From Deltaproteobacteria bacterium (GTDB lineage Bacteria > Desulfobacterota > Desulfarculia > Adiutricales > Adiutricaceae), in NCBI GenBank assembly GCA_031257955.1, contig JAIRNQ010000095.1:1-22907 (forward strand): a stretch of 22,907 nucleotides of DNA, given 5' to 3'. Under the pieces are notes generated by a model that made no database searches, had not been told where the DNA came from, and worked only from the letters and a program-made list of their open reading frames with translations. Made by a program: the position numbers and the translations under genes. Position 1 is the first letter of the stretch, and each line of letters opens with the position of its first letter. Positions 16,162 to 22,907 of this stretch are shown here, piece after piece.

Positions 16162-17376
16162 ATGGCCAAGCCCATAAGCCTTGCCGTTCTCGGATCGACC
16201 GGATCCATCGGTCGGTCCGCCCTGGCCTTGGCCCGGGCCTTTCCGGATAAGCTTACCGTCGCCGCCCTGGCCGCCCGCCAAAGCCTAGTCCCTTTGGCCG
16301 ATCAGATACTCGAGTTCCGCCCGGCCGTGGTCTCGGTCGCCGACGATTCCTCCCGCCAAAAGCTTCTGGGGCTTTTGGCCGCCGCCCCGTCTCCATCCCC
16401 CAAAAACTCGATCCCTGAAATTCTCGTGGGCCCAAATGGCTTGAACCAAGCGGCCTCCGCCTCGGGGGCCGAAGCCGTTCTTTCGGCCGTGGTCGGGGCG
16501 GCCGGGCTCCCGCCCACCCACGCCGCCCTCTCCAAGGGCCTCAAGGTCTGCTTGGCCAACAAGGAAAGTTTGGTGTTAGGGGGCGAGATCCTCATGGCCC
16601 TGGCCGGCGATCGTCTGTCCCCGGTTGACAGCGAACACTCGGCCATTTTCCAGGCCCTGGGCGGAAAGCTCCGCGACCCGAACCTGGATCGCCTGATCCT
16701 GACCGCCTCCGGCGGGCCCTTTCGGGGTTTCTCCCTGGCCGAGCTCCAAAAGGTTACCCGAGAGCAAGCCCTAAATCACCCCACTTGGTCCATGGGCCCC
16801 AAGATCACCTGCGACAGCGCCACGATGATGAACAAGGGCCTGGAGGTGATTGAGGCCCACCATCTTTTCGGCCTGGACTACGACCGCATAGAGATCTTGG
16901 TCCATCCCAAAAGTTACGTCCATTCCTTGGCCGGCTTCCGGGACGGTTCCATCCTGGCCCAAATGGGTCCCACCGACATGAAGTTGGCCATCGCCTACGC
17001 CCTCAGCCACCCCGAGCGTTGGCCCCTTAAGGGTCTCCCGGCCCGGTCCCCAGAATTTGTCGCTTTTGCCGACCAAACCGTGCCCCCCATCCTGACCTTC
17101 GAGCCGCCCGACCGCCGGGCCTTCAAGGCCCTGGCCTTGGCCGAACGGGCCGGCCGCGCCGGCGGCTCGGCCCCGGCCACCCTGAACGCCGCCAACGAAA
17201 TCGCCGTGGAAGCCTTCCTGGCCGGCGCCATATCCTTTACGGCCATAGCCGATTTGGTGGAACTCACCCTGGCCGCCCTTCCGACCCAAAAACTCTCCAC
17301 CCTGGACGACTGCCTGGCCGCCGACCGGCTGGCCCGCCGGCGGGCCTCCGAACTTCTGGCCAAACTCAAAATCTAA
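16162..17376 (+). CDS. dxr: Dxr, 1-deoxy-D-xylulose 5-phosphate reductoisomerase
   Basis: NADPH- and metal-dependent enzyme that turns DXP into MEP, the first committed step of the MEP isoprenoid pathway, feeding undecaprenyl phosphate and quinone synthesis. The 404 residues show the NADPH loop LGSTGSIGRSAL at the N-terminus, CLANKESLVLGGE, the metal-binding VDSEHSAIFQ, LTASGGPFRG, HPTWSMGPKITCDSATMMNK with EVIEAHHLF, LVHPKSYVHS and the C-terminal NAANEIAVEAFL. All active-site segments appear complete. The ATG at 16162 follows AAAGGG by about a dozen bases. It is the last gene of the + strand block and ends at a clear terminator. Confidence 0.97.
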   Translation: MAKPISLAVLGSTGSIGRSALALARAFPDKLTVAALAARQSLVPLADQILEFRPAVVSVADDSSRQKLLGLLAAAPSPSPKNSIPEILVGPNGLNQAASASGAEAVLSAVVGAAGLPPTHAALSKGLKVCLANKESLVLGGEILMALAGDRLSPVDSEHSAIFQALGGKLRDPNLDRLILTASGGPFRGFSLAELQKVTREQALNHPTWSMGPKITCDSATMMNKGLEVIEAHHLFGLDYDRIEILVHPKSYVHSLAGFRDGSILAQMGPTDMKLAIAYALSHPERWPLKGLPARSPEFVAFADQTVPPILTFEPPDRRAFKALALAERAGRAGGSAPATLNAANEIAVEAFLAGAISFTAIADLVELTLAALPTQKLSTLDDCLAADRLARRRASELLAKLKI

Positions 17377-17401
17377 AAAAGCCCCATTACCTGGGGCTTT
17401 T
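17377..17401. terminator. Bidirectional rho-independent terminator
   Basis: AAAAGCCCC (17377-17385) and GGGGCTTTT (17393-17401) form a perfect 9-bp stem with a 7-base loop. There is an A-run on one side and a T-run on the other, so it works in both directions. It lies one base after the dxr stop and about 40 bases beyond the end of the convergent ABC-F gene. Confidence 0.92.
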
Positions 17402-17442
17402 GTCTTGGCGGAGAGCGAATCGCCGGGCCCTCAGATTTGGCC

Positions 17443-19527
17443 TCACGATTCCAGCTCCAGGGCCGTCTCCTGCCAGATCTCCTCCAGTCTCGATTTTTCG
17501 GCGTATAAGCCGTCCAGTTCGATCTTCAAGTTCTTGGCCCGGTCGGCGTCCCGGTAAGTCTCGCCGTCGCTCAAGTCCGTTTCCAGTTCCTTGGAGCGGC
17601 CGACGATCTCGGCCAATCTTTTCTCGGTCTCCAAAAGCCTTTTCTCCAAAGGCTTACGCATGGCCGCCCGTTTCTTTCTCTCCTCGGCCGACTGCCTCTT
17701 TTCGTTTTGTCGCTCCCTCACCTTCTCCCGGGCCGCTCCCTCCGCCGCCTTGTCGGCGTCGGCCGCGGGCTTGCCGGTCCCGACGGTCGCCTTGCCCGCC
17801 TCCGGCTTGGCCGCCTTGCCTGCCTCCGGCTTGGCCGTTTCTTTCCTGCTTCCGCCCGGGGAGGACTCGGCCAGCGGGCTGGGCGAGGCTTGGCCGTCCA
17901 AGGCCGCGGAATCGGTCAGCCAAAGCCTTTGGTAGTCGTCGAAGTTGCCGGGATGCACGATAAGCTCGCCGTTTTCGATGACCCCGATTTTGTCGCACAG
18001 ACGGTTTATGAAGTGCCGGTCGTGGCTGATGAGGATCATGGTCCCCTCGTAGTCGTCCAGGGCGTCCTCGAGCATCTGCCGGCCGGCAATGTCCAGATGG
18101 TTGGTCGGCTCGTCCATCAGGAGAACGTTGGGGGCTTGCATCATGATTTTGCAAAGTACCAGCCGGGTCTTCTCCCCGCCCGAAAGGACCGAGACTTTTT
18201 TGAAGACGTCGTCGCCCGAAAACAAAAAACCGCCCAAAACGCTTCTCAGGGCCCCGATGGTCAGGTGGCCCGCCGACTTGGCCAGTTCCTCGATCAAATT
18301 CAGGTTGGGATCCAAGCTCTCCATCTGGAATTGCGAAAAATAGCCCAGATCGACGTTATTGCCAATCTTGCGCGTCCCGGAGGTCGGATAGGTCAGTCCG
18401 GCCAAAAGTTTAATCAGCGTGGATTTTCCCCGCCCGTTGGGCCCGATTAGGGCCAGCCGGTCGCCCCTTTGCAAAGTCAGGTTGAGATTGCGGTAGACCT
18501 CGGTCGTCCCGTAGGATTTGGTGACCTCCTTGAACTCGGCCACGATGTCTGGGCCCCGCCGTCCCCTGGGGAGGTTCAAATTAAAGGTCGGATCGTTTCC
18601 GTCGTCCGGCTGGGGCAAACGGTCCATCTTCTCCAAGACTTTCATGCGGCTTTGGGCCCGTCTGGCCGTGGTGGCCCGGACCTGGTTTCGCTCGATGAAC
18701 TTTTCCAGCTGCTTTATCTGCTCCCGCTGGTTTTGGTAAGCCGCCGACTCGCTGACCAGCCGCCGGGCCTTTTCCTCCAAGAACCTGTCGTAGTTGCCCG
18801 TATAGGAGTCGGCCCGCCCCAGCCTCAGTTCGACTATTTTCTGGACCACGTTGTTCAAAAAAACCCGGTCGTGGGAGACCAACAGCAAAGCCGAGGGCGA
18901 TCCCTTCAAATAACTTTCCAGCCACAAGAGGCTGTCGATGTCCAGGTGGTTGGTGGGCTCGTCCAATACCAACAAATCCGGCTTGGCCACCAAAAGCTTG
19001 GCCAGTATGGCCCTCATGATCCAGCCGCCGGAAAAGACCGAAAGTTGCCGATAAAAATCCGCCTCCGAGAACCCCAAGCCCGACAGCACTTTCTTGGCCT
19101 CGGCCTCCCGTCCCCAGCCGTCCATGGCCTCAAAACGGCCCATTAAATGCCCGTGGCGCTCGGCCAATTCGGTAAGTTCACCGTTGTCCAGGCCATCCAG
19201 CGCCAGCCGTTCCTCGACCTCCCTCAGCCCCTCCTCCACCTTCCTAAACTCCGGGTCGGAATTGAGCACCAGGTCCAAAAGCTTCTGATCCGTCTGGCCT
19301 AAAATGTCCTGGGGCAAATAACCCAGCTTGAGCCCCCTGGCCTTGACCACCTGGCCGCTATCCGGGGCCTCCTCGCCCATGATCAGCCTTATGACCGTGG
19401 TTTTTCCGGCACCGTTGCGACCCACCAGCCCAACCCTCTCGCCGGCCTCAATGGACAGCGTCACCCCCTTAAGGACGTCTTGGCGGTTATGGAAGCGGGA
19501 AACGTCGGCGAAACTGACTAAAGACAT
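17443..19527 (-). CDS. ABC-F family ATPase (Uup/YheS-like)
   Basis: Soluble twin-ATPase protein of the ABC-F class, which act on ribosomes during translation. The 694 residues contain two nucleotide-binding domains. Domain one has Walker A GRNGAGKT, signature SVFSGGW (an F where LSGG is usual) and LLVLDEPTNHLD. An interdomain linker follows with AYQNQREQIKQLEKFIERN and RRAQSRMKVLEKM. Domain two has GPNGRGKST, VLSGGEKTRL and LLMDEPTNHLD. A low-complexity stretch with PEAGKA repeats and a charged C-terminal coiled coil (about 610-694) close the protein, as in Uup and YheS. The ATG at 19525-19527 has AAAGG twelve bases upstream on this strand. There are no membrane segments, so it is not a transporter subunit. 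The exact subfamily is uncertain. Confidence 0.93.
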   Translation of the reverse strand: MSLVSFADVSRFHNRQDVLKGVTLSIEAGERVGLVGRNGAGKTTVIRLIMGEEAPDSGQVVKARGLKLGYLPQDILGQTDQKLLDLVLNSDPEFRKVEEGLREVEERLALDGLDNGELTELAERHGHLMGRFEAMDGWGREAEAKKVLSGLGFSEADFYRQLSVFSGGWIMRAILAKLLVAKPDLLVLDEPTNHLDIDSLLWLESYLKGSPSALLLVSHDRVFLNNVVQKIVELRLGRADSYTGNYDRFLEEKARRLVSESAAYQNQREQIKQLEKFIERNQVRATTARRAQSRMKVLEKMDRLPQPDDGNDPTFNLNLPRGRRGPDIVAEFKEVTKSYGTTEVYRNLNLTLQRGDRLALIGPNGRGKSTLIKLLAGLTYPTSGTRKIGNNVDLGYFSQFQMESLDPNLNLIEELAKSAGHLTIGALRSVLGGFLFSGDDVFKKVSVLSGGEKTRLVLCKIMMQAPNVLLMDEPTNHLDIAGRQMLEDALDDYEGTMILISHDRHFINRLCDKIGVIENGELIVHPGNFDDYQRLWLTDSAALDGQASPSPLAESSPGGSRKETAKPEAGKAAKPEAGKATVGTGKPAADADKAAEGAAREKVRERQNEKRQSAEERKKRAAMRKPLEKRLLETEKRLAEIVGRSKELETDLSDGETYRDADRAKNLKIELDGLYAEKSRLEEIWQETALELES

Positions 19528-20262
19528 GGCGAGATAAAACCTTTACCGAAAAAACCCTAGACCCCCAGGCTTGGGGCCCCCTGGATGGACGAAGCCGGCT
19601 TGGCGGAAAAAAAATCGGCTACATTGAAACCGGCTTAAGGACACAAAATTATTACTTAAATTATATGCGTGCGTTTTCTAGGCGATACATTTTATCCCTA
19701 AATAAAAGATTTAAAGTCCTTAAACCAAAAATATTTGCCGACAATATCGTTATAACTTAACTTTATCGTCCTTTTAGGCCAAACCGCTGTACGGCTCGGT
19801 CACCCTTCAACGAGCCCGGCCTTTTAAGCCACCGCCCAGAGAAAACAGGGTAAATTTAGCGTCTTTAGGTGGTATCGGATATGACCGTATCACCTCAGAC
19901 CAGCATTATAATCAAAATTATGGCGTTTGGCAAGGGGAGCGGAGAGAGGTATCGGGGTAAGACTCTGAGAGCGGAAATACGAAATTGATAAATTATAATA
20001 GGTTACCAGGTAATAACAGTACATATTTAAAATAAAATGTAAATGTAGTAACAATATTAAGAGATCAAGAAAGTAAAATTTTCTATATTTTTTTGATACT
20101 ACAGAGTTGTAACTGATATATCTGTCATATGATACCCAATTAGGTAACCAATATAGGACTTAAATTTTGTATAGAAAATGGTGCTAAAATAAGATATATC
20201 TTGTATAAAAGATTCCCAGGAAAAGCTCCCATTCATAACAAATACATGAATGTAATGTAGGT
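19528..20262. other. AT-rich gene-free region; boundary between core block and accessory tract
   Basis: No convincing gene is visible on either strand in these 735 bases. Composition falls from GC-rich to strongly AT-rich by about 19640. On the - strand, TATAAT (complement of 19660-19665) could be a -10 element for the ABC-F gene, but no good -35 precedes it. The short open frame on the - strand near 20099-20332 has no recognisable protein features and lacks a clear ribosome site. Confidence 0.6.
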
Positions 20263-20299
20263 ATGCGTTCACGGGAAGCCGGGGCGCCTTCACGCATAC
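20261..20299. repeat. 8-bp inverted repeat at the start of the repressor remnant
   Basis: GTATGCGT (20261-20268) and ACGCATAC (20292-20299) are perfect reverse complements around a 23-base GC-rich loop. The composition jumps from AT-rich to GC-rich exactly here, so it may mark a junction or an operator. Confidence 0.4.
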
Positions 20300-20710
20300 G
20301 CGGCAAACAATACGACATTGACGTAAGCCCAATCATCGTCCATGGGCCATCCTTGCGTCGAACCTCTCGGAACCTTCAAGTCTTTAGGGTCGGAGGCGAC
20401 TCGATGGCGCCGGTCCGCCCAAAATGGGATAGTTTTGCTCGATACGTCCGAAAACAATCCCTATACACTTAAGCCTGGTATGATTTACCTTTTGTGCTGG
20501 GAGTTGCCCGAAAGTGAGTCCGCCGAAAAGTATTTAAGTTTGGCGGAGAATCAAAATTACGTTTTAACCTCTTCCCCCGATATTTACCTACATCCGCCGT
20601 TCGTAAAGCGGATTGAGGGCATACGGCTAACCGGCCGGCGATTTGGTCATGGCGGGATCACGAATAATCAACGAAAAGAAATATGTTATAATGCCCAAAA
20701 GGAGGTATAA
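20263..20710 (+). pseudogene. Remnant of an S24 (LexA/CI-like) repressor, truncated and frameshifted
   Basis: S24-family repressors join a DNA-binding domain to a self-cleaving Ser/Lys domain. Here the first frame gives LQVFRVGGDSMAPV, with the nucleophilic Ser at 20401-20403, and then runs into unrelated sequence. The continuation lies one frame over, from about 20423: NGIVLLDTSENNPYTLKPGMIYLL, with a Lys candidate in AEKYLSL and a C-terminal FVKRIEGIRLTGRRF. A single +1 shift between about 20415 and 20424 would join them into one peptidase-like domain. No helix-turn-helix region precedes it, so the 5' part is missing. It ends just before the antitoxin gene. The assignment rests on the GDSM motif and the spacing of the following strands. 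Confidence 0.6.
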
Positions 20711-20711
20711 A

Positions 20712-21179
20712 ATGCCAACAGTATTTGATGTCGCAAACTACTTTATTGTGGCTACGAGATGCGATTGTGAAGACGAAATCAACGATGACGTCATGACTCA
20801 TATGAAACTTCACAAATTGGTTTATTATGCCCAAGGTTTCTCTTTAGCGTTAAATGATGAGCCTTTGTTTGACGAACCTATAGAAGCTTGGGAGCATGGT
20901 CCCGTATGTCCCGATCTGTATCAAAAATATAAAATGTATAAACGTACCCCTATAGAATCTAGTTTAAGCATGGAAGAGGTTAAACAAACTTTTACGGAAA
21001 AGCAAATAGGGGTATTAGAATTTGTTAATGATGAATTTGGGTGTCATACAGCTACTTTCTTACGAAAGTTATCACATCAAGACAAAGCGTGGTTAATAGC
21101 CCGGTCTAAAGGCGGTATTGAATTAACGTTGGAAGATATGAAACAATCATGCCTTGAAAGGTTAATAGATGAAGGGTAA
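20712..21179 (+). CDS. Panacea-domain (DUF4065/SocA-like) antitoxin
   Basis: Predicted antitoxin of the PanA type; the Panacea domain neutralises many unrelated small toxins in two-gene systems. The 155-residue product shows the family core: MTHMKLHKLVYYAQGFSLAL, then LFDEPIEAWEHGPVCPDLYQKY, and a C-terminal helical part with FLRKLSHQDKAWLIAR. The ATG at 20712 has a strong AAAAGGAGGT five bases upstream, deciding the start; upstream in-frame ATGs at 20643 and 20691 would only add residues from the repressor remnant. The gene is AT-rich, unlike the dcw block, suggesting transfer. Its stop overlaps the ATG of the next reading frame (21169), as expected for a coupled antitoxin-toxin operon. Confidence 0.88.
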   Translation: MPTVFDVANYFIVATRCDCEDEINDDVMTHMKLHKLVYYAQGFSLALNDEPLFDEPIEAWEHGPVCPDLYQKYKMYKRTPIESSLSMEEVKQTFTEKQIGVLEFVNDEFGCHTATFLRKLSHQDKAWLIARSKGGIELTLEDMKQSCLERLIDEG

Positions 21180-21596
21180 AAAAGCAAAAAAAAAAGCATA
21201 TCGGGAAAAAATAAAGTTGTTAATACAAATTTATCATCAAACGAAACAATATCTAACGTGAATTTATACCCAAAATTTTCTCTTCGTTTTTTACAAACCT
21301 CGTCAAAATACTGTTTAAGTTATTGTTCTGTCAGTCAAAAAACAGATTTTGCGGATAAAATTATGATTCTTTCTTCTTTAACATGGCGGCAAATTTATGG
21401 TTGCAATCGCCATGGAAATGGTTTTGAAAAAATACCAACATCAATTATAAAAATTTCAATTCCAAACGAAATAACAAATAAGAATTTTGTGGCGTTTTGG
21501 TTTTCAAAATTGTACCCTAAGGTAGGATTCATTGAATATGATACATTTTATATTCTCTGGTTTGACCACAATATAACTCTATACATCCATGAGTAA
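21169..21596 (+). CDS. Predicted PanT-like toxin, start and body in different frames
   Basis: Small partner gene of the Panacea antitoxin. The ATG at 21169 overlaps the antitoxin stop and follows GAAAGG by seven bases, an excellent start. That frame reads MKGKKAKKK and ends after 30 codons. A -1 shift on the ten-A run at 21186-21195 leads into an open frame to 21596, giving about 142 residues. The body has LTWRQI, then RHGNGFEKI, IPNEITNKNFVAFWF, PKVGF and a C-terminal FYILWFDHNITLY, a layout I recall from small proteins beside Panacea genes, with a Lys-rich N-terminus. Without a shift, only GTG 21258 (112 residues) is available, with no ribosome site. Toxic activity and target are inferred from context only. 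Confidence 0.6.
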
Positions 21597-21631
21597 AAGA
21601 TATAAGCTGCTTGACAAAAAAACTGACCGCA

Positions 21632-21669
21632 ACGATTATAGTTTTACCTGACACGATTATAGTTTTACC
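21632..21669. repeat. Two direct copies of a 17-bp sequence
   Basis: ACGATTATAGTTTTACC occurs at 21632-21648 and again at 21653-21669, a period of 21 bases, i.e. about two helical turns. They lie about 35 bases downstream of the toxin-like gene. Such phased repeats can be protein-binding sites; only two copies are present. Confidence 0.7.
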
Positions 21670-22099
21670 GTTGGTATTATAATGACGCTCTCGCCTAAAC
21701 CCCCTCAACGAGGGTACCAAGGTCAGCCCTCCCTACCAGCAAAATCGGAAGGGGTCGCCTTGTGATCAATAAATTATAAATAATTTATATTTTCCTCAAA
21801 ATTTTTCATTGGGCCCTTTAGGTAAAACCGAAAGGGCTGTCGGGTTGGTATTTAGCAATTTAAGGTCTCTAAAAGTTTATTTTATTCCTATTTATTCCCT
21901 GATCTTTTTCGGGCCCTCATTTTTTTCAAGCGGGGTTTCCGCGAGGGCGTCAACAGTATGAATTATTAAAATTTCCGACGAAGAGACGTAGCTAACATGA
22001 TAAAGTATCCAATACTATGGTAATTATAACAACGGCTACAGGGGTTCATTATAAATCGTATGAACCCTAACGCATATGGACATTTTCGGCAGGACCTAC

Positions 22100-22130
22100 G
22101 ATATCGATATGGGGGGGAATCATCGATATC
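22100..22130. repeat. 9-bp inverted repeat built on ATCGAT
   Basis: GATATCGAT (22100-22108) and ATCGATATC (22122-22130) are perfect reverse complements across a G-rich 13-base spacer. Each arm also contains the palindrome ATCGAT. It may be a site for a dimeric regulator. Confidence 0.5.
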
Positions 22131-22275
22131 AAATATCAGATCATGATCCATGTCATTGGGATGCAAATTAAGTTTAGGTGGTTTCATAATCCGACCTCAT
22201 AACGCAGATTAAGAGTAATGATAGCTAAGTGCTGACAGTCAAACTTAAGGTGTCCCAGGAACGCCGTTAGTTCTA

Positions 22276-22318
22276 GACGCCGATAAGGAGGTGAAAAGAA
22301 CCTTAGCACCTCCGCGTC
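22276..22318. repeat. Bulged hairpin followed by AGTTTT
   Basis: GACGC (22276-22280) pairs with GCGTC (22314-22318), and GGAGGTG (22287-22293) pairs with CACCTCC (22307-22313). The two stems stack with a six-base bulge CGATAA on the 5' side only. The GGAGGTG arm looks like a ribosome site that would be hidden. AGTTTT follows, so a weak terminator is another reading. Confidence 0.5.
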
Positions 22319-22490
22319 AGTTTTCATCTGTGTTAGATTAGTATATTTATACAAAGTTATATTTATTTTTCAGAATATAATTTTATGTATAGCTAATAAG
22401 TAAAATATAAACTAAAGGGTCTAATGGGCCATAAGGTTACTAATTTAGTTGTTCAACAGGGGGTTTTGGTAGAGTAAATGTTTCTGACGG

Positions 22491-22520
22491 CTTGAATTGT
22501 CCAGAAATTGACAGTTCAAG
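22491..22520. repeat. 11-bp hairpin with one G-U pair
   Basis: CTTGAATTGTC (22491-22501) pairs with GACAGTTCAAG (22510-22520) around an 8-base loop, with one wobble pair. It contains TTGTCCA at 22497-22503 read across the loop, the reverse complement of TGGACAA found twice further on. Confidence 0.5.
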
Positions 22521-22647
22521 TTGTTCAAACGTTGCTGAAAACTCTGTCTTGCTCAACATCAACCTTGACACTAAATTATGGGCTGATGAACCTAAATATT
22601 AACTTATTTCCCTACCGGCAAATATCAGAGTTGAATTATGATCGCAT

Positions 22648-22680
22648 ATTGGACAAGATTTCCGTCAAAAATTGGACAAG
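22648..22680. repeat. Direct repeat ATTGGACAAG, two copies
   Basis: Identical 10-bp copies lie at 22648-22657 and 22671-22680, 23 bases apart. A related TTGGAC occurs at 22729-22734. Repeats of this kind near the edge of a possible gene recall transposase-binding ends, but that is inference. Confidence 0.5.
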
Positions 22681-22874
22681 TCAAGTAGTCAATTTTAGAC
22701 AATATGACCCGTCAGTAACAATAGATTGTTGGACGGCTGCCAATTTCTGGCCAATGTGGCCTAGTCTACTTTAGGCTAAAGAGAATCTCACGTTTTTCGT
22801 CGGGCCATGGGCTAACCCAATTGGATTTAGGTTGGCCGCTTTTCTCTTAATTATTGCCCATGGAAGGAAGCGGC

Positions 22875-22907
22875 ATGGTGACCAAGATGCTGAAAGTAAA
22901 AGAACTC
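22875..22907 (+). CDS. Possible start of a gene running off the right edge
   Basis: An ATG at 22875 follows AAGGAAG four bases upstream and stays open for 11 codons to the window end (MVTKMLKVKEL). An in-frame ATG at 22887 is an alternative. The local composition becomes more GC-rich from about 22865. The peptide is too short to identify. A transposase is conceivable given the repeats upstream, but nothing in the residues shows it. Confidence 0.3.
   Translation, partial: MVTKMLKVKEL

Larger units (their letters stand above)
21597..22874. other. AT-rich, repeat-bearing region without a recognisable gene
   Basis: Across 1.28 kb I see no protein I can support. Short open frames near 21966-22187 (-) and 22508-22774 (+) lack ribosome sites and recognisable motifs. 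The region does hold a 21-base-period direct repeat (21632-21669), an inverted repeat at 22100-22130, a larger bulged hairpin at 22276-22318, a hairpin at 22491-22520, and two ATTGGACAAG copies. It resembles accessory or decayed mobile DNA. Confidence 0.6.

Noticed and set aside
18469..19146. 225-codon + strand open frame within the ABC-F gene
   Set aside because: Antisense shadow of a gene with two complete ATPase domains; no ribosome site or family features.
20687..20692. TATAAT just before the antitoxin gene as a promoter -10
   Set aside because: It lies only about eight bases before the ribosome site, so a transcript would start on top of it, and no -35 is present at the right distance.
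21966..22187. 73-codon - strand open frame in the accessory tract
   Set aside because: Odd composition, no ribosome site, and it runs across the ATCGAT inverted repeat; no support beyond being open.
22508..22774. 88-codon + strand open frame near the right end
   Set aside because: It overlaps the repeated TTGGACAA motifs and a hairpin, with no ribosome site and no recognisable fold; more likely non-coding.
21597..22874. CRISPR array or tRNA-associated attachment site in the repeat-rich tail
   Set aside because: Repeats are only two copies each with unequal sequences between different families; no tRNA-like cloverleaf or regular repeat-spacer pattern was seen.

Overview
Organism and setting. 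The first 19.5 kb is GC-rich, tightly packed coding DNA carrying the division and cell wall (dcw) cluster of a Gram-negative bacterium. The order is murD-ftsW-murG-murC-murB-ftsQ-ftsA-ftsZ, followed by a radical SAM protein. As far as I recall, a radical SAM protein of this type directly after ftsZ is typical of Desulfovibrio-like Desulfobacterota (former Deltaproteobacteria). I therefore favour that phylum with low to moderate confidence. FtsZ is divergent, so this is probably not a close Desulfovibrio relative.

Layout. 1-8904: dcw genes on the + strand, closely spaced. murD is cut by the left edge, and ftsA carries an apparent 1-base deletion near 8749 that splits it into two frames. 8905-9943: an unusual 1-kb gene-free spacer between ftsA and ftsZ, partly AT-rich and with several strong inverted repeats. 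9944-17376: ftsZ, the radical SAM protein, a GH3 beta-N-acetylhexosaminidase (nagZ-like), an unrecognised 147-residue protein, cdsA and dxr, all +. A bidirectional terminator lies at 17377-17401. 17443-19527: an ABC-F ATPase on the - strand, convergent with dxr. 19528-22907: an AT-rich accessory tract of very different composition. It holds a frameshifted, 5'-truncated S24 (LexA/CI-like) repressor remnant, then a Panacea-domain (DUF4065) antitoxin overlapping a small toxin-like gene whose start and body are in different frames on either side of a run of ten A. Repeat-rich DNA follows, then the first 11 codons of another possible gene.

How the genes work together. MurC, MurB and MurD build the UDP-MurNAc-peptide. 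MurG makes lipid II and FtsW polymerises it at the septum, where FtsQ, FtsA and FtsZ organise division. The GH3 enzyme probably recycles muropeptides. CdsA makes CDP-diacylglycerol for phospholipids, and Dxr commits carbon to the MEP pathway, source of the undecaprenyl carrier used by MurG. The ABC-F protein probably acts on ribosomes. The last 3.4 kb looks like a mobile or defence island inserted beside this core block.

Most notable points: a candidate PanA-PanT toxin-antitoxin pair with a slippery A10 junction; an FtsZ with a changed T7 loop and no recognisable C-terminal FtsA-binding peptide, next to a split ftsA; and the structured 1-kb ftsA-ftsZ spacer. Three separate single-base frame disruptions occur in the window, so base-calling error must be excluded before any of them is read as biology.
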